Of a DNA stretch of 64,000 bases, positions 15,512 through 24,314 are shown one piece after another. The notes under the pieces are model-generated. The model saw nothing but the letters and a program-made list of their open reading frames with translations, searched no databases and was not told where the DNA came from. Within the stretch, counting starts at the first letter, position 1; each line of letters begins with the position of its first letter. This stretch comes from Chitinophagaceae bacterium (GTDB lineage: Bacteria > Bacteroidota > Bacteroidia > Chitinophagales > Chitinophagaceae). The translations under genes were made by a program, and so were the position numbers. The DNA is taken from assembly GCA_016710745.1 (NCBI GenBank), contig JADJVB010000005.1, forward strand, positions 496,001 through 560,000, given 5' to 3'.

Positions 15512-18409
15512 CTACGCCACCATCCCCTTCTCAAATACTTCCACAAACTCCTTCATCTTAAAAATAATCCTCTCTCCTATTGCACGTGCTTGCAAAATAC
15601 TTGGCCTGTTACCGAGGCATTTGAGTACTTCATCACGTATGGGGTCCTGGCCACTGAAGATGTAGGCATCTATCAGGGCTTTAAATTGTTCTTTATCTAA
15701 ATGCTCGTCTTCGCAGAGTTTGTTAAGGGCAAGTATCTTTTGCTCCTGCCAGTATTTTTCAAATTCATCCTGTATGTTATCGGCATCGTCAATCAGCGGC
15801 AAATTCTCCTGGATGAATTTCTCAATCAGTTCACGCTTGCTTCTTAATTCAATATCGCCGCCCAGCAGATCCATAATGGCTTTTTTCTGTTGCTGTGCTT
15901 CGCTCGCTTTTGCCTGTTTCAGTTTTGCCAGTAGCTTAATGATATAGGCTACATTAATTAAATCTCTGTGTATCAGCTCTAACTCAAAATCAATATCATC
16001 CAGTATAGATGTTTTTTCTTTTTGATTTTCAGTTTTTACTTTATCGTATAGATCCAAGTACTTGCTTTTATAGTTTTCAAAATCTTGTTCATCTATTCCC
16101 AAATCTTCCCAGGAAAAATCGGTGTAAGACTCCAATACATTTTTTGCACGTAACAAAGCTCTAAAGGATTGAATAAATGCCAGTTCATCTTCTTCCGTTT
16201 CCAGTTCATCAACGCTTTGCCAGGTCGGTGTAATGGTAAGTAGTGTTTTTAAGGCTTCTTTGAATTTTACAGCAATGGCTTCATACGGAGGTAAAATAAT
16301 GTCCTCGATGGCTTCTTTATTGCTGAAAAGGGTAATTGCATCATCGGTTGCCTTTTTTAAATTGCGGAAGCATAAAATATTGCCTTGCGATTTTTGCTCT
16401 CCCAAAATACGGTTGGTTCTGGAATAGGCTTGTATAACACCGTGATGCCGCAGGTTCTTATCTACATACATCGTATTTACCTTCTTGGCGTCAAAGCCGG
16501 TGAGGAACATACTTACCACCAGTAAAATATCCAGCCGATCTTCATCTTTGGCAGTTTCTTTTTCCCGTTCTTTTAATCGTTTGCTGATGTCTTTAAAATA
16601 GTTTTCAAATGCCTGGCCATCTTTGGTTGAAAAGCTGGTTCCATACATGGCATTGTAATCTGCAATGCAGTTTTCTAATTTATCCCGGGTATGACTTGAT
16701 ACATAGGCAGCCTGGGGATCTGCTGCCATTGAGAGTTCTTCTTCATCGCCCGGCAGATAATCCTGTGCATCTTCATCTTCTTCATTGGCGCCGTAGGTGA
16801 AAATAGTTGCAATACGCAGGTTATGTACGCCTGCTTCTTTTTTCTTTTGCAGGATGTCGTAGTATTTGATGGCGTTTGCAATACTGTTAACAGCAAATAT
16901 GGCGGAGTAATCTTTATTAAATGTTTTATGCCCGTGATAAGCAATAATATAATCTGCGATTTTAGCCAACCGCTTTTCATCATTAAATACTTCTGCCTTA
17001 TCAATGTCTTCAACTTCAATATCAATAAAGGTGTTGCCTTTTTGTTTGTATTTGCCAATGTACTCAATACCAAAACGCAACACATTCTGATCACGGATGG
17101 CATCGGTGATCACGTATTTATGCAGGCAGGCACCAAACAGGTCTTTGGTAGTGCGTTTGCCCAGTTCGTTTTTACTGGCATTGGCGGCAAAGATGGGCGT
17201 GCCTGTAAAACCAAATAGCTGTGCCTGCTTGAAATAAGTAATGATTCGGTCGTGCGTATCGCCAAACTGTGAACGGTGACACTCATCAAAAATGAAAACG
17301 ATCTTTTTATCTTTTAAATGCCCCAGTTTAGTTTCGTAATGATGTTTGCTGATGGCATTGTTCAGTTTCTGAATAGTGGTAAGCACCAGCTTTGTAGTAT
17401 CAGTCAGTTGTTTTACCAGGGAAGCAGTATTATCCGTAACATCAACACTGTCTTTTTTAAAAGCGTTGAACTCCTGCATGGTCTGGTAATCCAAATCTTT
17501 CCTGTCAACCACAAAAACCACTTTGTGTACTTCGGGCAATTCCATAATAACCTGGCTGGCCTTAAAGGATGTTAGTGTTTTGCCCGAACCCGTAGTATGC
17601 CAGATATAGCCGTTATCATTACCAGCTTTAACCTGGTTGATGATGGCCTCCGTTGCAAAATATTGGTAAGGCCGCAGCACCATCATGTTTTTAAAGGTTT
17701 CGTTCATCACCACATAGTGGGAGATCATTTTGCCCAGGTGATCGGTATTTAAAAACGCTGTGGCAAACTCCGTAAGACCGGTAATATTTTTATTGTTTTC
17801 ATCAGCCCAAAAGAAAGTTTGCTTTACCGATTGCAGCCTGTTATTGGCTAAGTATTTTGTATTTACACCATTGCTGATAACAAACAATTGCACATACTGA
17901 AACAAACCATGATTGCTCCAGAAAGAATGACGCTGGTAGCGGTTTATCTGGTTGAAAGCTTCTTTAATTTCAATACCGCTGCGTTTGAGTTCTATCTGCA
18001 CCAGTGGCAAACCGTTTACCAAAATAGTCACATCATAGCGGTTCATAAAAGAACCCTGTATCTGCACCTGGTTGGTAACCTGGTATTTGTTTTGGCTCCA
18101 ATCCTCATTATTAAAGAAGCGTACATAAAAGGAAGTGCCCTGCCTATCCGGCAGGCAGGCTTCTTCTTTACTAAGCACAAAACGATCCCTTAATGTTTTG
18201 GCCTTATCAAATACAGTACCCCTGGCTAAATGATTTAAAATAGCATCAAATTCTTTGGCAGTAAATATTGTGTTATTAAATTCTTCTAATTGTATTTTAA
18301 GATTTGAAATAAAAGCATCGCCATCATGAATCTTTACTGACTCATAGCCCAAACTAATCAATTGTTTGATTAAGTTGCTTTCTAATATGGCTTCGCTTTG
18401 GTGGCTCAT
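15512..18409 (-). CDS. hsdR: type I restriction enzyme R subunit (nuclease/translocase)
   Basis: Motor and cleavage subunit of a type I restriction enzyme. The ATG at 18409 (MSHQSEAIL) is chosen because it overlaps the stop of the upstream gene as ATGA; a longer frame exists but lies inside that gene. Seen: an HsdR N-terminal nuclease core with IELKR (about 137-141), helicase Walker A TTGSGKT (about 268-274), DECH in VFIFDECHRSQFG, SAT-like FTGTP, motif VI region QAYSRTNRI, and a helical C-terminal domain for complex assembly. Length about 965 residues, normal for the family. Odd: a short palindrome at 18138-18160 adds the residues ACLPDRQG in frame near residue 85. It should pair with HsdM and HsdS encoded upstream. 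Confidence 0.93.
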   Translation of the reverse strand: MSHQSEAILESNLIKQLISLGYESVKIHDGDAFISNLKIQLEEFNNTIFTAKEFDAILNHLARGTVFDKAKTLRDRFVLSKEEACLPDRQGTSFYVRFFNNEDWSQNKYQVTNQVQIQGSFMNRYDVTILVNGLPLVQIELKRSGIEIKEAFNQINRYQRHSFWSNHGLFQYVQLFVISNGVNTKYLANNRLQSVKQTFFWADENNKNITGLTEFATAFLNTDHLGKMISHYVVMNETFKNMMVLRPYQYFATEAIINQVKAGNDNGYIWHTTGSGKTLTSFKASQVIMELPEVHKVVFVVDRKDLDYQTMQEFNAFKKDSVDVTDNTASLVKQLTDTTKLVLTTIQKLNNAISKHHYETKLGHLKDKKIVFIFDECHRSQFGDTHDRIITYFKQAQLFGFTGTPIFAANASKNELGKRTTKDLFGACLHKYVITDAIRDQNVLRFGIEYIGKYKQKGNTFIDIEVEDIDKAEVFNDEKRLAKIADYIIAYHGHKTFNKDYSAIFAVNSIANAIKYYDILQKKKEAGVHNLRIATIFTYGANEEDEDAQDYLPGDEEELSMAADPQAAYVSSHTRDKLENCIADYNAMYGTSFSTKDGQAFENYFKDISKRLKEREKETAKDEDRLDILLVVSMFLTGFDAKKVNTMYVDKNLRHHGVIQAYSRTNRILGEQKSQGNILCFRNLKKATDDAITLFSNKEAIEDIILPPYEAIAVKFKEALKTLLTITPTWQSVDELETEEDELAFIQSFRALLRAKNVLESYTDFSWEDLGIDEQDFENYKSKYLDLYDKVKTENQKEKTSILDDIDFELELIHRDLINVAYIIKLLAKLKQAKASEAQQQKKAIMDLLGGDIELRSKRELIEKFIQENLPLIDDADNIQDEFEKYWQEQKILALNKLCEDEHLDKEQFKALIDAYIFSGQDPIRDEVLKCLGNRPSILQARAIGERIIFKMKEFVEVFEKGMVA
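18138..18160. repeat. palindromic element inserted in frame within hsdR
   Basis: CCCTGCCT, centre ATCCGGC, AGGCAGGC. The arms pair over 7 of 8 bases. It is related to the 26-bp palindrome at 12973. It sits in the coding sequence near the N-terminus and encodes CLPDRQ-type residues without breaking the frame. Confidence 0.65.
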
Positions 18410-19412
18410 TCGGTGTTGCTTGTATTGTTTAAAATACTGGCATATCTTTCTGAAATATAATCCCAATAATACAGCATAGTTCTTTGTTTTGTTATTATTT
18501 TTTTATCAAAAAAGTCTTCTATATATAAAGGTAAAAACCTGGATGAATTAACTATTAAATTTCTCCATGCATCTGTTGCCGAATTGCCTAAAGATTTTAA
18601 TTCATCGCTTGTAATTGCTTTAAAATCTTCATTAAACTTAGGAGAAAGATGCATTAAATAAACTTCATCAGCACCGAGCTCTTTAGCCAGCTCCATTTCA
18701 TTGGCCAGGAATTGTTGCCTGGTAAACTGGTAAAAAGGCTCGTAGAAAAGGCTTTTAAAGGACGGCACTTTAGTTTTATCAATTGGACAAGTTTCCTTAT
18801 CCCAAAGGTGCTGATAAATATTAGTTCTATCCGTACCATTAGCCGAAAATAAATACGAAGTACTTGTGTATGATTCTGAGTACTTCCACTCAATAAGCAC
18901 AATTATTTTTTACCGGTTAATGTTTTAAACATGATTGACGCATCAACACTGGTGCAATTAGTTCCTCTGGTGCGTTCAGCACCAAACTTAATTTTTTCTT
19001 TCAGGTAGTTTTCTTTCCCTATCCATTCAAAGGAAACAGGTGAGTCATCATCCATAGATAGCACTTCGGTAATATCCGGGAAATATCTTTTAAATAATTC
19101 TATTGTTACTGTTTCTGAATTTATTAATGGCATTAAAAAATTAACGCAGCATACCTGTGAATCACACAAATGGGAACTTGGAAAATCTCCGTTATTATCG
19201 TGCCACTTAATGCCATGATTTTTAAAATAGTCAATTGCTTTTTCTCTTATTTCCGAATTAATATTTTCAAAAGAGCAATCTAAAGGAATACAAAATGGAT
19301 ATGTTACGCCATTTTTAAAAACAGCTTCTTCTTTTGCTTTTTGGGTAAGCGAACTTGTGTTTAATTTCCAGGCAGCCTGAACCAATTTTTCATGTTGAAG
19401 AAATTTACCCAT
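18406..19412 (-). pseudogene. PGN_0703-type putative restriction endonuclease, frameshifted
   Basis: Two adjacent frames make one protein of about 334 residues. The first (19412 to 18903, 169 aa) ends at RTRGTNCTSVDASIMFKTLTGKK; the second (18900 to 18406, 164 aa) opens with VLIEWKYSES. A single missing A in the A6 run at about 18905-18911 would give GKK-I-IVLIEWKY, which restores the layout of PGN_0703-family putative restriction endonucleases as I know it. The shift falls between the candidate catalytic Asp (SVDAS) and the E-x-K (IEWKY) of a PD-(D/E)XK core, so a real mutation would kill the enzyme. The start overlaps the previous gene as TAATG, and the end overlaps hsdR as ATGA, so it is built into the operon. 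Confidence 0.7.
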
Positions 19413-20107
19413 TATGCTATTTCCTTAAATTGAATGTTATTATTCGCATCATAATCTATCAGCCTTTTACCTTTTGTTCCTTTTTCAAAATAGCATATTT
19501 CCCGGTAGGCATTGTTAATGACTCTTTTCATTTTTCCCGAATCATTCCAAACCACAATGCCTTTAGTTTTACCATTCCAGTTTCTATTGGTAATTGCTTT
19601 TACCAGGCTTGTAAAAAACGGCTTATTTTTATTTATGATAGCGATAAAGTTAGCAACTTGCAATTCAATTCGTTTTTTATCCCGTGTTGATTTAAGTTCT
19701 ATTACTACTAAATTCTCTTCTTCATCGATGGCCAAAATATCATTAACAATTCTGGTTTTATTTTCATACAACGCCAACTCGGAGGTTATAAACGCTAATT
19801 GATTATCAAAATAGAGTTTGTTATTATTAGTTAGTGCATAATGAATTAACCAGGCTTGCAATTCTTTTTCACGGGTTGTTCTTCCAAGGGTAAACTGTTT
19901 TTCTTTATTAATTATCTTTCCTAACCAATTGAGAGCTGTTTGTTCTGTTTTGATATTACTAATGCCCAATTGTGGTGTTTCTTTTGCTAAGGATACAAGT
20001 GATATAGATTTTACATTACCTCGAAAATGCAGCTTATGCTTTAATAATACAGCTTGATAATCCGTATTTAGTTTATGAGCCGATAGAATATATTTCAATT
20101 CTTTCAT
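19412..20107 (-). CDS. PD-(D/E)XK nuclease-like protein embedded in the restriction operon
   Basis: 231 residues. The nuclease core is visible around residues 116-150: RIVNDILAIDEEENLVVIELKSTRDKKRIELQVANFI. This gives the Asp of NDILA, the E-x-K of VIELKS and the downstream Gln in LQVANFI, as in NucS/DUF91-like and related endonucleases. The N-terminal 110 residues are not recognised. The ATG follows directly on the hsdS stop (TAGATG), and the stop overlaps the next start (TAATG), so it is translated as part of the hsd operon. The role is unknown; it may add a second nuclease activity to the type I system or act as a separate defence factor. Confidence 0.75.
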   Translation of the reverse strand: MKELKYILSAHKLNTDYQAVLLKHKLHFRGNVKSISLVSLAKETPQLGISNIKTEQTALNWLGKIINKEKQFTLGRTTREKELQAWLIHYALTNNNKLYFDNQLAFITSELALYENKTRIVNDILAIDEEENLVVIELKSTRDKKRIELQVANFIAIINKNKPFFTSLVKAITNRNWNGKTKGIVVWNDSGKMKRVINNAYREICYFEKGTKGKRLIDYDANNNIQFKEIA

Positions 20108-21289
20108 CTATACAAACATTTGCTGCAACAAGCCTTTTTTAAAGGTTTGGGTTTGGGTTATTTGTTTATTTACGATTTCTATTTTGTTATCGATGATGGA
20201 TAAATAATTGGCAATCTTTTTTTGTTCTTCGAAGTATGGTAATTGGATTTTTTCAGTTGAATAATCTTTGTAATAAATATGAGGAATGGTACTTCCTTTA
20301 GTATATTTTACAAAGTCAATACTATTTAATAAGGAATATAAAAAGTATAAATCAACACTAACAATAGGTTTAATAATATCCAAAGTTCCTAGTACTGAAG
20401 TTTTAGCGTCGCAAAGCAATGTCCTACCAACTCCTGCTCCATCTTTTACAATAGAGATGTAAGGTTCTTCTTCGCGATAAAAATCAACTTTCTTCAAGAA
20501 ACCTGTTGCTCCATATATCTTATAATCTCCAATATTTTCAGCTATTGCATTTGCAGCAATATTCGATGATTTCTTTTCAGAGATTTCACATATTCTTTTC
20601 TCCTCCCACTTAGGAAACGCATTACCATTGTCATCCTTAAATCTCAAGTTACCTGAGAAGAGTTGTTGCATAACCCCTTTTTTGTATTGCTCCAGCAATT
20701 CTTTTTTGCGGGTAAACAACTGTGTTTTTTCATCAACCGCTGATAAGAAGGATGCGATTTTTTTTTGTTCGGGAAGGGCGGGAATAAGTAATTTAAACGA
20801 GTTTAGGCTTTTACCTGTAATTTGATTAATTGTTGCTCCCAGATGTTCGTGAACTTGCTTGTAGAATTTGGCTGATTTAAAAAAATGAAAAATAAATTGA
20901 TTTGAATCACTTCTATAAATTGCCATAAATGCTCCGAATGCAAATCCAACATGTTCTTTCTTTATAAGTAAGCTTTTGCCAATTAGATTCTTACTACCAT
21001 TCCTGACACAAAGTAAAATATCATTCTCTCTTACTAAATCTTTTTCAGTAATTGAACAATTCACATAAACATTGTCATGAAAACTTATCATTCCATCTTG
21101 AACATTAGATGATCTAAGAACGAGTACTCCCTTATTTTCATCTTCTACAACATCATTTGGAGAATATGTAAGGCCACCATTCGTTGATCCAATGTCTCCT
21201 AATTTTACTGATTTCCAGCTTTCATTAAACTCCTTGAATCTCAATTTAGGAGCAAGCAATTTTTTCTTATGTAATATTTCTGCTACCAT
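20108..21289 (-). CDS. hsdS: type I restriction enzyme specificity subunit
   Basis: Target-recognition subunit of 393 residues. Two target-recognition domains (about 15-170 and 215-360) are each followed by the conserved helical spacer: LPEQKKIASFLSAVDEKTQL ending KKGVMQQLFS, and EEQKKIANYLSIIDNKIEI ending KKGLLQQMFV. The two-TRD layout implies a bipartite DNA target. It starts 2 bp after the hsdM stop. Sequence divergence between the two TRDs is normal. The target cannot be predicted by eye. Confidence 0.93.
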   Translation of the reverse strand: MVAEILHKKKLLAPKLRFKEFNESWKSVKLGDIGSTNGGLTYSPNDVVEDENKGVLVLRSSNVQDGMISFHDNVYVNCSITEKDLVRENDILLCVRNGSKNLIGKSLLIKKEHVGFAFGAFMAIYRSDSNQFIFHFFKSAKFYKQVHEHLGATINQITGKSLNSFKLLIPALPEQKKIASFLSAVDEKTQLFTRKKELLEQYKKGVMQQLFSGNLRFKDDNGNAFPKWEEKRICEISEKKSSNIAANAIAENIGDYKIYGATGFLKKVDFYREEEPYISIVKDGAGVGRTLLCDAKTSVLGTLDIIKPIVSVDLYFLYSLLNSIDFVKYTKGSTIPHIYYKDYSTEKIQLPYFEEQKKIANYLSIIDNKIEIVNKQITQTQTFKKGLLQQMFV

Positions 21290-21291
21290 AA

Positions 21292-22852
21292 TTAAAACGG
21301 TGTATCAATTCCCAATTCCTTGCAATAGGCTGCAATGCTGGCATCGGTGGTTTGTATTTCTTTTTCTAAATTCTTTAATGCTGTAGATACTGTTTTTAAA
21401 TTCACGTCTTCTTCATCTTCAAAAGTATCTACATAACGGGGTATGTTCAGGTTAAAATCGTTTTCGGCAATTTCGCTTAATGGGGCTACATGGCTGTATT
21501 TGTCTTCGTTTGTACGTGTTTTATAAGCTGTAATAATTTTATCAATGTCGGCAGGCCGCAATACATTTTGTGTTTTTACTTTATCAAAATGCTGGCTGGC
21601 ATCAATAAACAAAACATTACCGGCGTGTTCACGTTTTCTTTTTAAAACTAAAATACAGGTAGGTATGCTGGTGCCGTAAAATATATTGGCAGGTAAACCT
21701 ATTACGGCATCAAGGTAATTTCTATCTTTTATTAAATACTCCCGTATATGTCCTTCGGCACCGCCTCTAAACAAAACTCCGTGCGGCAATACACAGGCCA
21801 TGGTGCCGTTATCGGCCAACTGGTGTATCATATGTTGCACAAATGCAAAGTCGGCCGTGCCCTTGGGGCAGGCGACCATAAGGCGCATAGCGGTCATCGC
21901 TCATAAACAAGGGGCTGGCGCTCCATTCGGCACTAAAAGGCGGGTTGGCTACAATGGCCTCAAAGCGCTGGTCTATATGCTGGGGGCGCTCCAGGGTATC
22001 TTCGTTTTTAATGTCAAACTTTTTGTAATGCACATCGTGCATTATCATGTTCATGCGGCACAGGTTGTATGTGGTAGGGTTACTCTCCTGTCCGTAAAAA
22101 GCAGCCACTTCTTTTACCTCTTTAGCCACCCGCAGCAATAAAGAACCGGAGCCGCAGGTTGGGTCGTACACGCTCTTTAATTTTGTTTTACCCACCGTAA
22201 CCAAACGTGCCAGCACCATACTTACCTGCTGAGGTGTATAAAACTCACCGGCTTTTTTACCGGCTCCGCTGGCAAACTTGCCAATCAGGTATTCGTAAGC
22301 ATCGCCCAGTACATCACTTTCGGTATTTTTCAGGTCAAAGTCAATGGCTTCTAAATGCGAAAGTACTTTAACGATCAGTTCATTCTTATCGGTCTCGCTT
22401 TTACCCAGTTTGCTGCTGGTAAGGTCCAGGTCTTCAAACAGGTTTCCAAAATCTTCTTCGCTCTCGCTGCCCATGGTGCTTTGCTCAATGGCGGTAAGCA
22501 CTTTGCCCAGGTCGTCCAATATAAATTTGCTTTTGCCTTCGGCATTGCCCCGGCGGGCCAGTTCACTAAATAGTTCAGATGGTTTTAAGAAGTAGCCGAG
22601 TTTATCCAATGCTTCTTCTTTAACGGCTGCCAGTAATTCCTTTTTGTCTTTGTGTTTTTCTACCTGGTCGTAAGTTATTTTATCGGGCTTTAAAACAGTG
22701 TTGGCATAGGCTTCCATTTTTTCGCTCAGGTATTTATAAAAGATAAAGCCCAGTATATAATCCCTGAAATCATCGGCATCCATTTTACCACGCAGGGTAT
22801 CGGCTATTTTCCAGAGTTGTTGTTCAAGTTGTTGTTTTTTATCGTCGGTCAT
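21292..22852 (-). CDS. hsdM: type I restriction enzyme methyltransferase subunit, frameshifted near 21850
   Basis: N6-adenine methyltransferase that modifies self DNA together with HsdS. The first frame (22852 to about 21850) gives the N-terminal helical domain (QQLEQQLWKIADTLRGKMD), SAM-binding motif DPTCGSGSLLL and catalytic NPPF. It then runs out of frame after DDRYAPYGRL. The second frame (to 21292) continues with PKGTADFAFVQHMIHQL, GxxPxxxFYGTSIPTCILV and the C-terminal helical region. The shift lies at a C4 run (about 21868-21873), where one extra C explains it. If real, no functional methyltransferase would be made, which would be hard to reconcile with an intact hsdR. An assembly indel is therefore quite possible. 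Confidence 0.85.
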
Positions 22853-23032
22853 TGGTAAGGGTGTGGGTTGTATTATAGATTATTTGCAAGTTAAGGGATT
22901 TGTGATAACCTTACTAATACGATGATCTGCCTGTTTCTATGAAATCCCATTTGGTTTCAGGTAAATATTAATCCCGGTATAAAAGCTCTGCCTATTTACC
23001 CGCCTTGATTCGTGTCTCAGGCACCAACGCGG

Positions 23033-23082
23033 GAATTAAAGATCGAGTTGTAAACACCTGCACCCAACAATTAAGCCATTTG
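23033..23082 (+). repeat. right direct repeat bounding the defence island
   Basis: Gapless 50-bp alignment with 13500-13549 (40 of 50 identical, same orientation). It lies between the start of hsdM and the end of the lipoprotein gene, that is, just outside the restriction operon. Confidence 0.6.
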
Positions 23083-23089
23083 GGGATAT

Positions 23090-24268
23090 TTACTCAAGAA
23101 ATACAAGTTTTACCTTATTAATATTTACAGGGGCAATGTCCCCCTGCCCGGTTTTTTTCCACAGTATTGTATTTTCTATCAGGTTATTATTATCTTCAGG
23201 GATAAGAATTACATCAAATTTTGCATTTACTACCGCATACGGCGGTGTTCCGGTTACCGGCGGTCTGCTGCCGGTGGCACCATTTAAAGCTTCCATTACA
23301 AAGGCCGATAAGTTTACACCCGGAACAGCTTCAGGTTTCAGCTTTGTTTTTATAGAATCCTTCATGATTTGTAATATAAGCCCTTCTAGCGCGCCAGTTG
23401 CAAATGCCCCCTTAATGTATATATTTTCCATGGCACCGGGCAAGGGTGTAGCATCAGTTCTGTCCAGAGGATCAATAAATAAACGGTAATTATCGTTGTT
23501 GGCTTTAAAAATATAATTAACCGGAATGTAAATATCAGCATTACCCGTAGGGGCAGTAATGCTGGCATGATGTACAAAACCAAAACCCCTTGCCCGTTCA
23601 CCTCTGTTCTCAAATCCCTGGTGAATAACATGAGGAACATAAAATAATTCATGCTGAAATGCAACCAGGTTTCCCGGAATCCTTATAAGCGCAGAGTCTA
23701 TTATTTTTTGAACCAGGCCAAATATCTGGAGGCTTAAAGATTGCATTGATAACACGGAACCAGGCGAATTAGCGGTAAATTCCCAAGGCACTGTACGGTC
23801 ATCATTTTGTACTATAGCCAGTACTCCAAGGCCAAAATGGCTTTTATCGTTTATTGTTGCACTTTGTCTGTTGTTTGCCTGTGGTGAACGCAGGTTCACT
23901 AGTTTTCCAATACTATTGGCTATGTAAGTTTTATCTGTAGCAGTACCTCCGTTAAAGGCAAGGTCTGCAGGCATTACCTGCAGGTAAACATAAGACTCTG
24001 CCAGGTTATTTGGATTGCCACTTATTTCAACCTTTAACTGGAAGACCGGTAACCTGTGGTTCCTATCAAGGGGCAGCCCGTTAATAAAATATAATTTGTT
24101 GGTATTAATGGCATTTGCATTACCCCTTGTTACTGACAGAGATACTGCTTCTTCGGCGGTAACGCCGGTTCTTATACCATTACCATTTGCTGTAACTTTA
24201 ATGCTGCCGCAGGAAATGCAGTTGGCCATAATAACCAGGAACAGTAATTGTATAATTGTATTTTTCAT
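23090..24268 (-). CDS. putative lipoprotein of unknown function
   Basis: 392 residues from the ATG at 24268. A longer in-frame start exists at 24361, but it lies across the IS3 boundary. The N-terminus MKNTIIQLLFLVIMANCISCGS is a signal peptide ending in a lipobox-like ISC, so attachment to a membrane as a lipoprotein is likely. The body has beta-rich segments (NADIYIPVNYIFKANNDNYRLFI) and two helical regions near IFGLVQKIIDSALIRIP and EGLILQIMKDSIKTKL. I do not recognise a family. An IS3 element is inserted 46 bp upstream and probably separates it from its original promoter or gene. Confidence 0.7.
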   Translation of the reverse strand: MKNTIIQLLFLVIMANCISCGSIKVTANGNGIRTGVTAEEAVSLSVTRGNANAINTNKLYFINGLPLDRNHRLPVFQLKVEISGNPNNLAESYVYLQVMPADLAFNGGTATDKTYIANSIGKLVNLRSPQANNRQSATINDKSHFGLGVLAIVQNDDRTVPWEFTANSPGSVLSMQSLSLQIFGLVQKIIDSALIRIPGNLVAFQHELFYVPHVIHQGFENRGERARGFGFVHHASITAPTGNADIYIPVNYIFKANNDNYRLFIDPLDRTDATPLPGAMENIYIKGAFATGALEGLILQIMKDSIKTKLKPEAVPGVNLSAFVMEALNGATGSRPPVTGTPPYAVVNAKFDVILIPEDNNNLIENTILWKKTGQGDIAPVNINKVKLVFLE

Positions 24269-24314
24269 GATGGTTTTTTTTAAATAATTGAAAAAAATTA
24301 ATGACGCATCCATT

